Source of the DNA: Chloroflexota bacterium
GTDB taxonomy: Bacteria > Chloroflexota > Dehalococcoidia > JACPQD01
Direction of reading: 5' to 3'
Assembly: GCA_016190665.1 (NCBI GenBank)
Contig: JACPQD010000078.1
Coordinates: 1 to 42,058, forward strand
DNA: 42,058 nucleotides
The notes beneath the pieces are model-generated. The model made no database searches, was not told the DNA's origin, and worked only from the letters and a program-made list of their open reading frames with translations. Position 1 is the stretch's first letter. Every line of letters starts with the position of its first letter. This document shows positions 15,867 to 25,556 of the stretch, one piece after another. Both the position numbers and the translations under genes were made by a program.

Positions 15867-17597
15867 ATGACCAGGAGGCGAGAGCCAATTTACGAGGTCG
15901 TATGGCCTCTTGGCAAATCGGTCTACCAGATATCCCCCATGGCTCACCGTGACCCGAATCTCAGCGGCAAGACCGTATGCGAGGTGTGGGACTCGGTGTT
16001 CAGGGGCAACGAGATCTTCCCAATTGTCCGGGAGTTCCTATCGAGCCGGTATCCGGGCATCAAGTTTGTGGACTACAGTCACTTCGGCGACACGCTTGGA
16101 CCGCAACAAAGACAGGTCGTCCGCGACTTGCCAGACACCCTCCGGAGGCATGGCTGTGACGCTGTCATCTCCGCTATGGGGGCCTGAGGGGGGTGTACGC
16201 CCGCAGTTGTGCGAGCAAGCGCCGCTGCAGAAAAGTCCGGTGTACCCACGGTATCGATTGTGGCTTCAGGTTTTGTCAGGCAGGGGCATGCAATCGCACA
16301 AGCTCTCGGTCTGGGCGGCCTTCCGATCGCTCAATACCCAGGGGTCATATTGACCGACAGCTCAGAGGAGCTGAGTCGGAAGATCAAAGAGATAGTCATC
16401 GAAAGCATCGTGGCGGGTCTGACAGCGCCTGCGGGGGCTGCGCAGAAACCCCCTGAACCAGCATCAGGGGACATAGTATTCAGGGGCACCCTGAGGGAGG
16501 TTGATGACTACTTTTATGGCAACATGTGGACGGATGGCCTCCCCATTGTTCCACCTACACTCCAGGAGGTCGAGCGTTTCCTCGCCTTCACCGAGAGATC
16601 CCCTCATGAGGTGATCGGCGCGCTGCTGCCAGAGAACCGCGAGGCCACAATCTGGAACACTGCGGTGAATGGAGTAATGGCCGGATGCCGCCCGGAGTAC
16701 ATGCCACTGCTGATAGCGATTGTGGAGGCTATCTCGGACCCTGAGTTCCGTATTGAGGATGCCGGAAGCACCCCGGGATGGGAGGCGCTGATAATTCTCA
16801 ACGGGCCTATCATCAAGGAACTGGACTTTAACTGCGGTTCAGGGATGATGCGGGTAGGAAGGAGGCCCAACAGTAGTGTAGGTCGCTTTCTAAGGCTGTA
16901 CATGAGGAATGTAGCGGGACTGCGCGTCCCACCGGGAGCGACTGATAAGGGCAGCATCGGTTACAGCTTCAACGTTGTCCTCGCAGAGAACGAGGACGCC
17001 GTGGCCGAGATCGGCTGGGAGCCGTTCAGCGTCGACCAGGGGTTCCAGCGCGGCGACAATGTAGTCACCGTGCAAAGCTGCGTCAGCATCAGTTCGCCCT
17101 GCTACAGTGGCGGCACGAAGCCGGAGGAACACATGGAGACCATTGCCGAGGTGATCGGCAAGCCAATGGCGTGCTGGACAGGACTTTCAGCTCTCTCGGG
17201 CAGATTCCATCCGCTGTTTGTGTTGAGTCCTAGTGTCGCCGAGGTGATCGCCAAAGGTGGCTGGACCAAGGACGACGTGAGGCGATACTTGTACCAAAAA
17301 GTAAAGGCGCCTGCCGGACTGCTGGAGAAGCTCACCTGGCAGGCCGGACCCACTACCTTCAGCTTCTGCCAAGCCGTCGAAGAGAATCTAGTATCGAAGG
17401 AATTCTGCCAGTCCACGGACCCTGACAGGTTGATCCCTGTTATACTGAGGCCTGAATGGGTAGGCGTAGTTGTCAGCGGCGACCCCGGCAGGAACCAGAG
17501 TAGGGGCTATATGCAAGGCCACAAACAGGGCCCGCCAATAAGCAAGAGGGTGGTGTTGCCTAGCGGCTGGGAGCAGCCTGCGCAAGTGATCTCGTAG
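15867..17597 (+). CDS. UGSC-family selenoprotein B (UGA 16185-16187 read as Sec)
   Basis: A 576-residue close paralogue of UGSC-A. The N-terminal P-I-Y-E-V-V-W-P-L-G motif comes first, then the UGSC domain with U-G-G-C-T at residues 107-111. The second domain starts near residue 220 with W-T-D-G-L-P-I-V-P-P-T and includes N-G-V-M-A-G-C-R-P-E-Y, G-A-T-D-K-G-S-I and G-G-W-T-K-D-D-V, all shared with copy A. ATG 15867 has GGGGAGGA upstream. The UGA sits in the same context as in copy A and the frame remains open to TAG 17597. An artificial split would need an internal GTG with no ribosome site. It lies 201 bases after UGSC-C and 89 bases before SBP3. A and B probably share a reaction, with C more distant. 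The substrate is unknown. Confidence 0.88.
16199..16216 (+). promoter_or_regulatory. Bacterial SECIS hairpin, UGSC-B
   Basis: GCCCGCA (16199-16205) faces TGCGAGC (16210-16216) around a GTTG loop, six of seven positions pairing with one C-A mismatch. It starts 11 nt after UGA 16185-16187, identical to copy A. Confidence 0.72.
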
Positions 17598-17686
17598 GAA
17601 ACAGCGGCATCGAGTCGGCAACAATTTGAGCCTAGGTGCTGTCTACACGTCTTCATCGGGAAGTGGTAGTTGCAAAGGAGGCCACG

Positions 17687-19300
17687 ATGCCAGGGAAAGT
17701 TGTGCCGATCGGAGTTGGTTTCATTGCGCTCGTTGGCTTGCTGTTGCCAGCGTGCGCGCCTGCGGAACCGACGCCAAGAGCCAGCCCTTCCCCGCAGGCA
17801 GCCAAACCAGCCCCTTCACCGGAAGCCAAAGCGTCCGCACCTGCGGCTACAGCAAAGGTGGAAGCAGAAGCGGCGAGGTATGGGGGCACACTGACCTCCT
17901 ATATCGCCCTTAGCCTACCAAATCTCGATCCCCAGCAGGGGGCGGGGGAGGTAGGTATTTCCCTTGCTGCCATGTACAGCAACCTCATCCAGGTCGACAC
18001 GCTGAGTGCCGACAAGTGGGCGCCCGGCCTGGCGGAGAAATGGGAGCTGAGCAGAGACGGTACCGTCTGGACATTTGACATTCGTCAGGGCGTCAAGTTC
18101 CACGATGGCACACCGTTCACAGCGGATGACGCGGTTTTCACGCTGAAAAGACTGACGGACCCTCCCACAGGCATCGTCAGCAACGTCGGCTTTTTGCTTA
18201 GGCCGGTCGTGAAGTCCGTCGACAAGGAGGGCAACAAGGTCAAGTTAACCCAGAACTACCCTTTTGCGGCGTTGTTCGATGCGCTAGCACACAACTTCTC
18301 CCCGGCATACTCGGAGAAGCATGTTGCGAAATACGGCGACATGAAGACTACAGCGATGGGGACAGGGCCATTCAAGTTTAAGTCTTATACACCGGGCGTG
18401 GTCGTGGAAGGGGTCAGGAATCCAGACTTTTGGGTCAAAGGGCGCCCGTACCTCGATGGCTACCGTGTCCTGATGCTCAGGGACGAAGCAACCCGCATCT
18501 CTGCCTTCAGGACGGGCAAAGTGGAAATGACGGGGAAGGCTACTGGCGCCATGACACCAAACCAAATGGAGTCCCTGGCCAAAGATAATCCGGGCCTCAA
18601 GTTCTATCCGTCCACTACTCTGACAGGCTCCTGGTTCTTCATGAACACCCGGAAACCACCCTTCCAAGATCAGCGCGTACGCAAAGCAGTAAGCCTGGCT
18701 CTGGACCGGCAGGCGGCGATCAAGGTCGTCGCTAGAGGCCAGGGGCTTATAGGCCAGCCCTTCCCCCGCGATCCCTGGAGTATTCCCGAAGCTGACTTGC
18801 TCAAGATGCCTGGCTACCGACAGCCCAAGGACGCCGATATCGGTGAAGCCAAGAAGCTTATGCAAACCGCCGGCTATTCCGACGGCTTTGACTTAAGCAT
18901 TTACTCCAGGCAACCATGGCAGTTCCAGGATGCCGCCACCTTCATGACAAATCAACTTGCCCCGTTAGGGATTAGAGCCAAAGTCAATATACCTAGTGAC
19001 GCCGACTTCTGGGACATCGGGCGCAGAGGGGGCCATGATGCTATGGTTTATACCTGTGGATTCTTCACGCCTGATCCGCAATGGATGGGTCGCTTCTGGG
19101 TCCCAGGGGGTGCGCTCAACTTCGCAGGCAACGAGGATGACCAGGAACTCATCAAGATGTGGGACGAGCAGATAAGAGCTGATGAGCCAGTGCAGCGAAG
19201 TGCCATCATTCGCAGAGTGGCAGAACGAGTGCTTGACTCACTTCCAGGCGCCCCTATAGTATGGTATCGGTTAATTCACCGGAGTGCGCCCGGAGGTTAG
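17687..19300 (+). pseudogene. SBP_bac_5 lipoprotein (SBP3) with a C-terminal frameshift
   Basis: The frame encodes 537 residues: a signal peptide ending LLLPAC (Cys 23), a Pro/Ala/Lys linker, and an SBP_bac_5 domain. It stops early at TAG 19300 after S-A-P-G-G. The expected C-terminus is intact in another frame just downstream: from GTG 19284 it reads V-R-P-E-V-R-N-F-A-P-G and ends E-I-W-L-A-K at TAG 19365-19367. One extra base at about 19281-19283 explains it. The shift removes the last 28 or so residues, which form part of the C-terminal lobe, so function is doubtful unless the base is a sequencing error. ATG 17687 is chosen for AAGGAGG at 17675-17681; ATG 17636 would precede the signal peptide by 17 residues. 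The amidohydrolase gene follows. Confidence 0.82.
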
Positions 19301-19367
19301 GAACTTTGCGCCGGGAATGAGCGATCACGTGGGCAACACTCTGGAGGAGATCTGGCTGGCAAAATAG
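19301..19367 (+). pseudogene. Out-of-frame C-terminal end of SBP3
   Basis: These bases carry the family-typical C-terminus of SBP3 in the shifted frame (N-F-A-P-G-M-S-D-H through W-L-A-K, stop TAG 19365-19367). Conservation of the tail shows the frameshift is recent or a sequence error. Confidence 0.8.
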
Positions 19368-19496
19368 AATCACTGTCTCACCCGGCAGACATGCAACTGC
19401 ATGCGGCTTGTCAAGTGATGGCTGAATATGTCCCGAGGGTGGCCCTTTATTGCCGCCGCAGGGGACGTTGCTCCAGGCCGTCGTTGATGGGGGCTA

Positions 19497-20492
19497 ATGA
19501 TGAAGATCGATATACATTATCACTGCATCACGGAGAACTATGTCTCAGCGCTAAGAGAAAGTCCTGGCAAGTATCCGGAGACGTTGCGCGTTAGTCCTTC
19601 GGGCGAGGAGGAGCTATCGGGGGCAGGAGGCCCACAGCCGGACCAGTTTCGTAGCGCCCAGAGGATGGTCAAAGAGCTGGACGAAAGCGGGCTCGACCTG
19701 GGAGTTGTGTCCGTGTTTCCCTGGCTGTTCCACTATGAACTGGACGCCAAGCTCGGGGCAGAGACTTCCAGACAGCTAAACGAAGGCATCGCACAAGTGG
19801 TAGGACAGCACCCAAGTCGCTTCGTTGGGGTGGCCACCGTACCGCTCCAGCACCCGCCCACGGCGATAAGGGAACTGGAGCGCGCAGTCAACCAGCTTGG
19901 CATGCGGGCGGTCGAGATAGGCTCCAATGTTGGCGGAAAGAATCTGGATGAACCGGAGCTTCTGCCCTTTTTTGAGAAGGCCCAAGCCCTGGACGTCCTC
20001 ATATTCGTCCACCCTTGCACCCTTAATGTGGCGGGAAAGGAAAGGATGGGCAGATACCTGCTGAGCACTTGCATTGGCCTTCCCACGGACACCGCCCTGG
20101 CCATAGGCAGCCTGATTTATGGTGGTGTTTTGGCGCGATTGCCGAAGCTCAGATTGTGCTTCGCTCATGCTGGGGGTAGCATGCCCTATCTCATAGGTCG
20201 ACTCGATCACGGCTACAAGGTTAGACCAGAGTGCAAGTCAGCCATCCCCAAAGCCCCCAGTGAATACTTCAAGCGCCTGTACTTTGACACGGCGGTTCAC
20301 TCCGAGCCAGCTCTGCTCTACCTTATCCAAACCTTGGGCAGCGACCATGTCCTACTTGGCAGCGACTATCCCGCCCCCATGATGGACGCACATCCTGTGG
20401 CAACGGTCGGCACACTCGCGCAAGTTTCCGAACAGGACAAGCGGAGAATATGGGGCGAGAATGCTGTTCGATTACTCAAGCTTGGGAAGTAA
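19497..20492 (+). CDS. Amidohydrolase-2 family (ACMSD-like) metal-dependent hydrolase/decarboxylase
   Basis: A 331-residue TIM-barrel enzyme of the amidohydrolase-related group that includes 2-amino-3-carboxymuconate-6-semialdehyde decarboxylase and gamma-resorcylate decarboxylase. The metal ligands are visible: His7 and His9 (I-H-Y-H), His172 (V-H-P-C), His224 (A-H-A-G-G) and Asp290 (G-S-D-Y-P). Members act on aromatic or unsaturated carboxylic acids by non-oxidative decarboxylation or hydrolysis. ATG 19497 and ATG 19500 are adjacent; GGGGG just upstream is a weak ribosome site, so either could be used. It follows the frameshifted SBP3 and precedes SBP4 by 56 bases. Decarboxylase versus hydrolase cannot be decided here. 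Confidence 0.88.
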   Translation: MMKIDIHYHCITENYVSALRESPGKYPETLRVSPSGEEELSGAGGPQPDQFRSAQRMVKELDESGLDLGVVSVFPWLFHYELDAKLGAETSRQLNEGIAQVVGQHPSRFVGVATVPLQHPPTAIRELERAVNQLGMRAVEIGSNVGGKNLDEPELLPFFEKAQALDVLIFVHPCTLNVAGKERMGRYLLSTCIGLPTDTALAIGSLIYGGVLARLPKLRLCFAHAGGSMPYLIGRLDHGYKVRPECKSAIPKAPSEYFKRLYFDTAVHSEPALLYLIQTLGSDHVLLGSDYPAPMMDAHPVATVGTLAQVSEQDKRRIWGENAVRLLKLGK

Positions 20493-20548
20493 CCCTGAAC
20501 GTACCAGGCTTCTTTTGCGGGAGAGAGCACGTGTAAAGGAGGGCGGCG

Positions 20549-22261
20549 ATGACAACCAGAGGACTGTTCCTTGTGGTGAGTTGGTTGACGGTCTCGGGAC
20601 TGCTACTGACAGGTTGCGGCCCAGCAGCACAGCCGACGCCTACCGCGAAGCCAGTGGCTCCACAGGCTCCCGCGACGGCGGCCGTTCCATCGGCTCCCGC
20701 CTCTGCGACGGCGAAAGCGGCTGCGCCCACGCCAAGCCCCAAGGCGGCCGTGGACCAGCCAAGATATGGGGGCATCCTCACCATCTCCAGCCCCCAGGAC
20801 CCGGCAAGCTGGGATATGCACGAGGCAACCGAGATTACTGTAACCGGTGTGATTCAATCCAACTACAGTACCCTCACTCAGCTCAATCCCGACAACCCGG
20901 ACGAGATCATCCCGGACGCGGCCAAGACCTGGGCCATCAGCAACGACGGCCTCGTCTACACCTTCAACCTACGCGACAACATTAAGTTCCACGACGGCTC
21001 CATTTTGACTGCCGAGGATGCCAGATTCAGCTTCGACCGGATGATTAACCCGCCCTCAGGCATCCGCTCGCCCCGGCGCTCCAACTTCGCCGCCGTCGAC
21101 AAGGTGGAGGCCCCGGACAAGAACACTGTGAAGTTCACCCTCAAGTATCCGTCTGGCTCCTTCTTGAATGTCGTCTCTCTCGTCTTCATGGTCATCTACT
21201 CCAAACCTTTTGTTGAGAAAAAGGGCAATATGAGGGGCGACGTCATGGGTTCCGGGCCGTTCAAGCCCAAGCGGCTGGGGATGGGCTCGGTCGTGGAGCA
21301 AGTCAAGAATCCGGACTACTTCGTGCCAGGCCGTCCCTACCTTGACGGCCTCACTTTTTATATCATCAAGGACTATTCCACCAGGCTCGCGGCCTTCCGC
21401 ACGGGTCAGATCAGGCTTACAGGAACCGGTCCTCAGGGGCTAACCGCCGCTGACGCCGAAACCATTAAGAAGACCATGCCCCAGGCAGTGATAATGCCAT
21501 ACCCGGCGTTCAGTCGCTCTATCTTCAGTATGAACACGCAGCGTGAGCCTTGGAAGGACGTTCGCGTACGCAAAGCAGCAGACCTGGCCATCGACCGCCA
21601 GAACGCTATCAAAGTCCTCGACCAGGGCTACGGCGACCTGGGGAGCCACTTCCCTGGGGCATGGGGGATTCCCAAGGAAGAGATGGAAAAGATGCCCGGC
21701 GTGCGACAGCCTAAGGATGCCGACATAGCCGAGGCGAAGAGGCTGCTGGTTGAGGCTGGCTACCCTAGTGGTTTCACTGAAAAGGTGCTCGTCCGAGCGG
21801 AGAAGCAGTTCCAGGAGCTGTCTGTCTACGTCGCCGACCAGCTAGCCAAGATAGGCATCAAAGTCGAACTGGATGTCAAGGAACCAGTCGTGCGCAGTGA
21901 GCTGCTGGCAGTAGGCAACTACAACTCTCATCCCGCAATACTCTCTTACGCCTTCCCCGACCCCGATGATGAACTCCGCTACTGGGGCAAACCCCGCGGG
22001 GACGACTGGGCCCAGAACTGGCAGCGGGCCGACGACCAGAAGATATGGGACCTCTTCGATCAGCAGTCGCGGGCAGTTGATCCGGCGCAGCGAAAGAGGC
22101 TGGTCCGCGAGCTCGATCTGAGAATGATAGAGTTAAGCTTGACCCCGATAATCAACTGGAAGAATGCTATTCTTGGTATGTGGCCCGAGGTAAAGAACCG
22201 GGGCAAAGTTGCCGGCCACTATAGCTTTCAGAAGTACCAGGACATCTGGCTGGCGAAGTAG
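20549..22261 (+). CDS. ABC transporter substrate-binding lipoprotein, family 5 (SBP4)
   Basis: A 570-residue SBP_bac_5 lipoprotein. The signal peptide ends LLLTGC (Cys 23), the Pro/Ala/Thr linker runs to about residue 66, RYGG opens the mature domain near residue 71, and D-I-W-L-A-K closes it. AAGGAGG precedes ATG 20549. An atypical region near residues 460-490 (P-D-P-D-D-E-L-R-Y-W-G-K) differs from the other copies, which suggests a different ligand. It heads the MmgE/PrpD-1 cassette. The adjacent enzyme acts on tricarboxylate-like molecules in known families, so a polycarboxylate ligand is conceivable (inference). Confidence 0.93.
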   Translation: MTTRGLFLVVSWLTVSGLLLTGCGPAAQPTPTAKPVAPQAPATAAVPSAPASATAKAAAPTPSPKAAVDQPRYGGILTISSPQDPASWDMHEATEITVTGVIQSNYSTLTQLNPDNPDEIIPDAAKTWAISNDGLVYTFNLRDNIKFHDGSILTAEDARFSFDRMINPPSGIRSPRRSNFAAVDKVEAPDKNTVKFTLKYPSGSFLNVVSLVFMVIYSKPFVEKKGNMRGDVMGSGPFKPKRLGMGSVVEQVKNPDYFVPGRPYLDGLTFYIIKDYSTRLAAFRTGQIRLTGTGPQGLTAADAETIKKTMPQAVIMPYPAFSRSIFSMNTQREPWKDVRVRKAADLAIDRQNAIKVLDQGYGDLGSHFPGAWGIPKEEMEKMPGVRQPKDADIAEAKRLLVEAGYPSGFTEKVLVRAEKQFQELSVYVADQLAKIGIKVELDVKEPVVRSELLAVGNYNSHPAILSYAFPDPDDELRYWGKPRGDDWAQNWQRADDQKIWDLFDQQSRAVDPAQRKRLVRELDLRMIELSLTPIINWKNAILGMWPEVKNRGKVAGHYSFQKYQDIWLAK

Positions 22262-22395
22262 GACAGGGCATTCCTGCCTGCCGGGGGTCAAGGGTCAGGG
22301 GTTGGCGTTAGGGTGGTGAAGGCTGACAGTTTGGGACTGGGCTCGCTCCCCTGACATGCGGATTCCTGGACATTGAGACGTAGGACGGAGGGACC

Positions 22396-23772
22396 GTGAC
22401 AGTAGAAGAGCAACTGATTCGCTATCTCAGGGAGACCTCTTTTTCGGACCTTCCGGAGGATGCGGTCGAGATCGCGCGGCGCGAAGTGCTGTGGACGCTG
22501 GGAAGCTGCGTCGGCGGGGCGGGCGCGCCCGGCTCGGAGCGTATCGCCGCCTACGCCAGGGACGTGGGCGGTCGGCCTGAGGCGACGGTCATGGGCTTCG
22601 GATATCGCGTCCCGGCAAACATGGCGGGCCTGGCCAACGGCGCCTTCGCCAAGGCGCTGGAATACGAGGACAAGGTGTGGTTCGAACACGTGGAGGGCGC
22701 CTACGCCATAGCCACAGCCGTCGTCCCGGCGGCTTTCGCCCTTGCGGAGCATGTCGGCGGCGTCGACGGCAAGTCGCTGTTGCGCGCGCTGACGCTGGCC
22801 ACGGACGTTCAGGCGCGCCTGGTGGCGTCAGTCCCTAGGTCGGTGTACTCCGGCTGGAACTCAAGCTACATGTTCTCCAGCTTCGGCGCGACCATGATCG
22901 GCGGACTGTTGCTGGGGCTGACCGAAGAGGAATTCCTCAATGCCATGGGGCTCGCCTACGCGCAGACGGCGGGAAATTACCAGGGGCATGAAGAGGAAGG
23001 GGTGCTCGGCATCCGCATGCAGATGGGGTTCGGAGTGCGCAACGGCGTAACCTCGGCGCAACTGGCGAAGCTGGGAGTGACCGGGGTGAAGCAGTTTCTC
23101 ACAGGAAGGCACGGGCTGTACAACCTGTTCTACAAGGGCGAGCCGACGGAGACGGACTGGCTGACCAAGGACCTGGGGCGGCGGTTTATGGGCGCGCGGC
23201 TTGGCTTCAAGGGCTACCCCTGCTGCGCCTTCTTGCACCCACCGTTGGGCGCCGTTCTCTCCTTACTGTCTCAAGAGGCGCCCAGTATCGAGGCGATAGA
23301 GTCGGTGGTGGTCTATGCGCCGGCGCGCTATCGGAGAGTTGTCGAGCCGCGGGAGGTGCGGCAGAACCCCCGGAACGAGGTGGACGCTCAGTTCAGCCTG
23401 CCCTGGGCTGTGGCCTGCGCCCTCGCGGACCGCAGGATAAACATCGCCCACTTCAAGGAAGTCTCGCTGGGGGACCGCCGCTATCTGGAGCTGGCGCGCA
23501 AGGTAGAGGTGGACATGGCGCCCGATCGGGAAGGGGCCTCCGTGGAGATCAAACTGAAGGATGGACGCAGCCTGAGATCGGAAACGGTGACGAAACCTAA
23601 GGGCCACCCGGACAATCCCCGCTCCATGGGAGAGATCGTGGACCGGTATTGGGACTGCGTTCAGTACAGCCCCACGCCGCTGCCCAGAGAGCATCTCACC
23701 CTGGCGAAGGACCTGGTGTTGCGCCTGGAGGACGTCCCGGACGTGGCCCGCATCGTCCGCCTGCTTTGCTAA
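22396..23772 (+). CDS. MmgE/PrpD family protein 1
   Basis: A 458-residue member of the MmgE/PrpD family (2-methylcitrate dehydratase, cis-aconitate decarboxylase, iminodisuccinate epimerase). Features include the helical N-terminal domain with V-L-W-T-L-G-S-C, the N-G-A-F-A-K-A-L-E-Y-E-D active-region motif at about residues 84-95, and the later Y-A-Q-T-A-G-N-Y and K-G-Y-P-C-C segments. GTG 22396 follows GGAGGG at about 22386-22391 and gives the same N-terminus as its paralogue at 40546 (M-T-[VL]-E-E-Q-L). The length is normal for the family. The usual His of classical members is replaced by a different context, so the exact reaction is uncertain. Pairing with SBP4 here and SBP9 at the other copy indicates a duplicated uptake/degradation cassette. 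Confidence 0.9.
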   Translation: MTVEEQLIRYLRETSFSDLPEDAVEIARREVLWTLGSCVGGAGAPGSERIAAYARDVGGRPEATVMGFGYRVPANMAGLANGAFAKALEYEDKVWFEHVEGAYAIATAVVPAAFALAEHVGGVDGKSLLRALTLATDVQARLVASVPRSVYSGWNSSYMFSSFGATMIGGLLLGLTEEEFLNAMGLAYAQTAGNYQGHEEEGVLGIRMQMGFGVRNGVTSAQLAKLGVTGVKQFLTGRHGLYNLFYKGEPTETDWLTKDLGRRFMGARLGFKGYPCCAFLHPPLGAVLSLLSQEAPSIEAIESVVVYAPARYRRVVEPREVRQNPRNEVDAQFSLPWAVACALADRRINIAHFKEVSLGDRRYLELARKVEVDMAPDREGASVEIKLKDGRSLRSETVTKPKGHPDNPRSMGEIVDRYWDCVQYSPTPLPREHLTLAKDLVLRLEDVPDVARIVRLLC

Positions 23773-23835
23773 CGAAACAGCCACCATAGTGAGGCCTCGT
23801 GGGTCGGCAGGAATACTTGCAAGGAGGTTGCACCG

Positions 23836-25536
23836 ATGTGGTCCGGAAAGCATTTCGTTTCCTGGCTGAGTATCGTCGGATTGGCACTGACCGGCTGCGC
23901 TCCGGCCAATGCGCCCCCGCCGCCGACCGTCGCGAGCGCTCCGGCGCCCACGGCTGCTCCCAAGCCAGCATCGCCTGTTGCGGCTCCTAAGCCGACATCC
24001 CCCGCCGCCACGCCCAAGCCAGCCGCCAGCCAGCCCAGGTATGGGGGTACCCTCACAGCCTGGGATGGCATAGAGCCGGAACATCTGGACATCCACCAGG
24101 CCGCCAGCGGTGGCACTCTGTGGCCGGTGGGCGCCATATACAATGGCTTGATACAGCACAGCCCGGCCCCGCCTCATGACATCGTGTCCGACCTCGCCCA
24201 AAGCTGGGAGACCGGCCCGGATGGAAAGTCTTACCTGTTCAATCTGCGCCAGGGGGTCAAGTGGCACGACGGCCGCCCCTTCACGCCAGAGGATGTCAAG
24301 GTCAGCCTGGAGCGCATGGCTAACCCGCAGCGGGGCACGGTGAGTCCGAGGAAGACAGTCTACGCCGTGATCGATAAGGTAGACGCTCTCGGCTCAGATA
24401 AAGTAAGAGTCAGCCTTCAGCGTCCCAGCCCGTCGCTCCTCGGCGCCCTCGCCGCTGGCTGGTCAGTAATAGTGCCCAAGCATGGCATCGATGCCTGGGG
24501 TGACATGAAGACCCATGCAGTTGGGACTGGACCCTTCAAGTTCCAGGCCTATGTGGCGGGAAGCCACTTCATCGTGAAGAAGAATGGCGACTATTTTGTG
24601 AAGGGCCAACCTTACGTGGACGGGATAACATGGTACATAATCAAAGACAGAGCCGTCCAGCTCGCCGCGTTCCGGACGAAGAGAGCCCTGATGACCGGCT
24701 TGGGCAGTCGGGGGCTGGACCCCGCTGAAGTGGAGATCGTCAGGAAGGAGATATCCGGCGCGGCCGTCTATGAGTACGCTTCGCCCATGGGGGGCCTCAC
24801 ATTGGCCTTTAACGTCACGAGGCCGCCCTTCAGTGATCTTCGCGCGAGGCAAGCGGCGGTGCTGGCCCTGGACCAGGGCGCCATTATCGACGTGGCGCTG
24901 CGCGGTGGTGGAAAACGTACGGGACCAGTGGGAACTTCAGGCGCGTGGAACATTCCGGAGCAGGAACTGCTGGCCCTTCCCGGCCTTCGCAAGCCCGCAG
25001 ACGCTGATCTTGCCCAAGCCAGGAAGCTGCTCGCGGAGGCCGGTTACCCCAACGGCATAAAGACGAAGTTCCCATTTCGCACCGGCAGCATGTACCAGGA
25101 TGTTGCCGAGGTGGTAGCCGGCCAGCTCTCAAGAATCGGCATCGAGCTCACACTGGAGCGCCTGGAGGCAGCGGTCTACCAGGTAACCCAGCGCCAGCGC
25201 AACTGGGACCTGATGCAGACTTCCTATGCCGGCGTCCTCGACGACCCGGATAGCCACCTCAGCAACTTCATCACTGATAGCCCGAACAACTTCTCCGGGT
25301 TCAGTGACAAACTGGTGGACGAGCTTTTTGCGAAGCAGTCCCCGGAGATGGACCTCCAGGAACGCAAGCGCATCGTCAACCAGGTGGAGAGGAGGTTGCT
25401 GGAGCAGGTGCCCATCTTCCGCCTCTATCAAGCTCTCTACATTTTCGCCCACTGGCCGGATTTGAAGGGCTTTCAAGGGGTAGGGGTTGGCCCCTACAAC
25501 AACGTTCGATGGGCCCATGTGTGGATATCTCAGTGA
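23836..25536 (+). CDS. ABC transporter substrate-binding lipoprotein, family 5 (SBP5)
   Basis: A 566-residue SBP_bac_5 lipoprotein with a signal peptide ending LALTGC (Cys 21), a Pro/Ala/Lys linker with two P-K-P-[AT]-S-P repeats, RYGG near residue 69 and a C-terminus of H-V-W-I-S-Q. With SBP8 and SBP9 it forms a close subgroup sharing E-P-E-H-L-D-[IV]-H-Q and G-S-R-G-L-D-P- or related blocks, so the three probably bind similar ligands. An AAGGAGG site precedes ATG 23836. The KPR1 gene starts 21 bases after its stop, so the two are co-transcribed. There is no permease nearby. Confidence 0.93.
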   Translation: MWSGKHFVSWLSIVGLALTGCAPANAPPPPTVASAPAPTAAPKPASPVAAPKPTSPAATPKPAASQPRYGGTLTAWDGIEPEHLDIHQAASGGTLWPVGAIYNGLIQHSPAPPHDIVSDLAQSWETGPDGKSYLFNLRQGVKWHDGRPFTPEDVKVSLERMANPQRGTVSPRKTVYAVIDKVDALGSDKVRVSLQRPSPSLLGALAAGWSVIVPKHGIDAWGDMKTHAVGTGPFKFQAYVAGSHFIVKKNGDYFVKGQPYVDGITWYIIKDRAVQLAAFRTKRALMTGLGSRGLDPAEVEIVRKEISGAAVYEYASPMGGLTLAFNVTRPPFSDLRARQAAVLALDQGAIIDVALRGGGKRTGPVGTSGAWNIPEQELLALPGLRKPADADLAQARKLLAEAGYPNGIKTKFPFRTGSMYQDVAEVVAGQLSRIGIELTLERLEAAVYQVTQRQRNWDLMQTSYAGVLDDPDSHLSNFITDSPNNFSGFSDKLVDELFAKQSPEMDLQERKRIVNQVERRLLEQVPIFRLYQALYIFAHWPDLKGFQGVGVGPYNNVRWAHVWISQ

Positions 25537-25556
25537 TGCGCTATCTGGGAGGAAGT

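Noticed and set aside
8960..17597. General reassignment of UGA as a sense codon in this organism.
   Set aside because: Many genes here use TGA as a normal stop (for example 7821, 11943, 25536, 37675), and UGA is absent from the bodies of all other long genes. Only specific hairpin-linked sites fit Sec.
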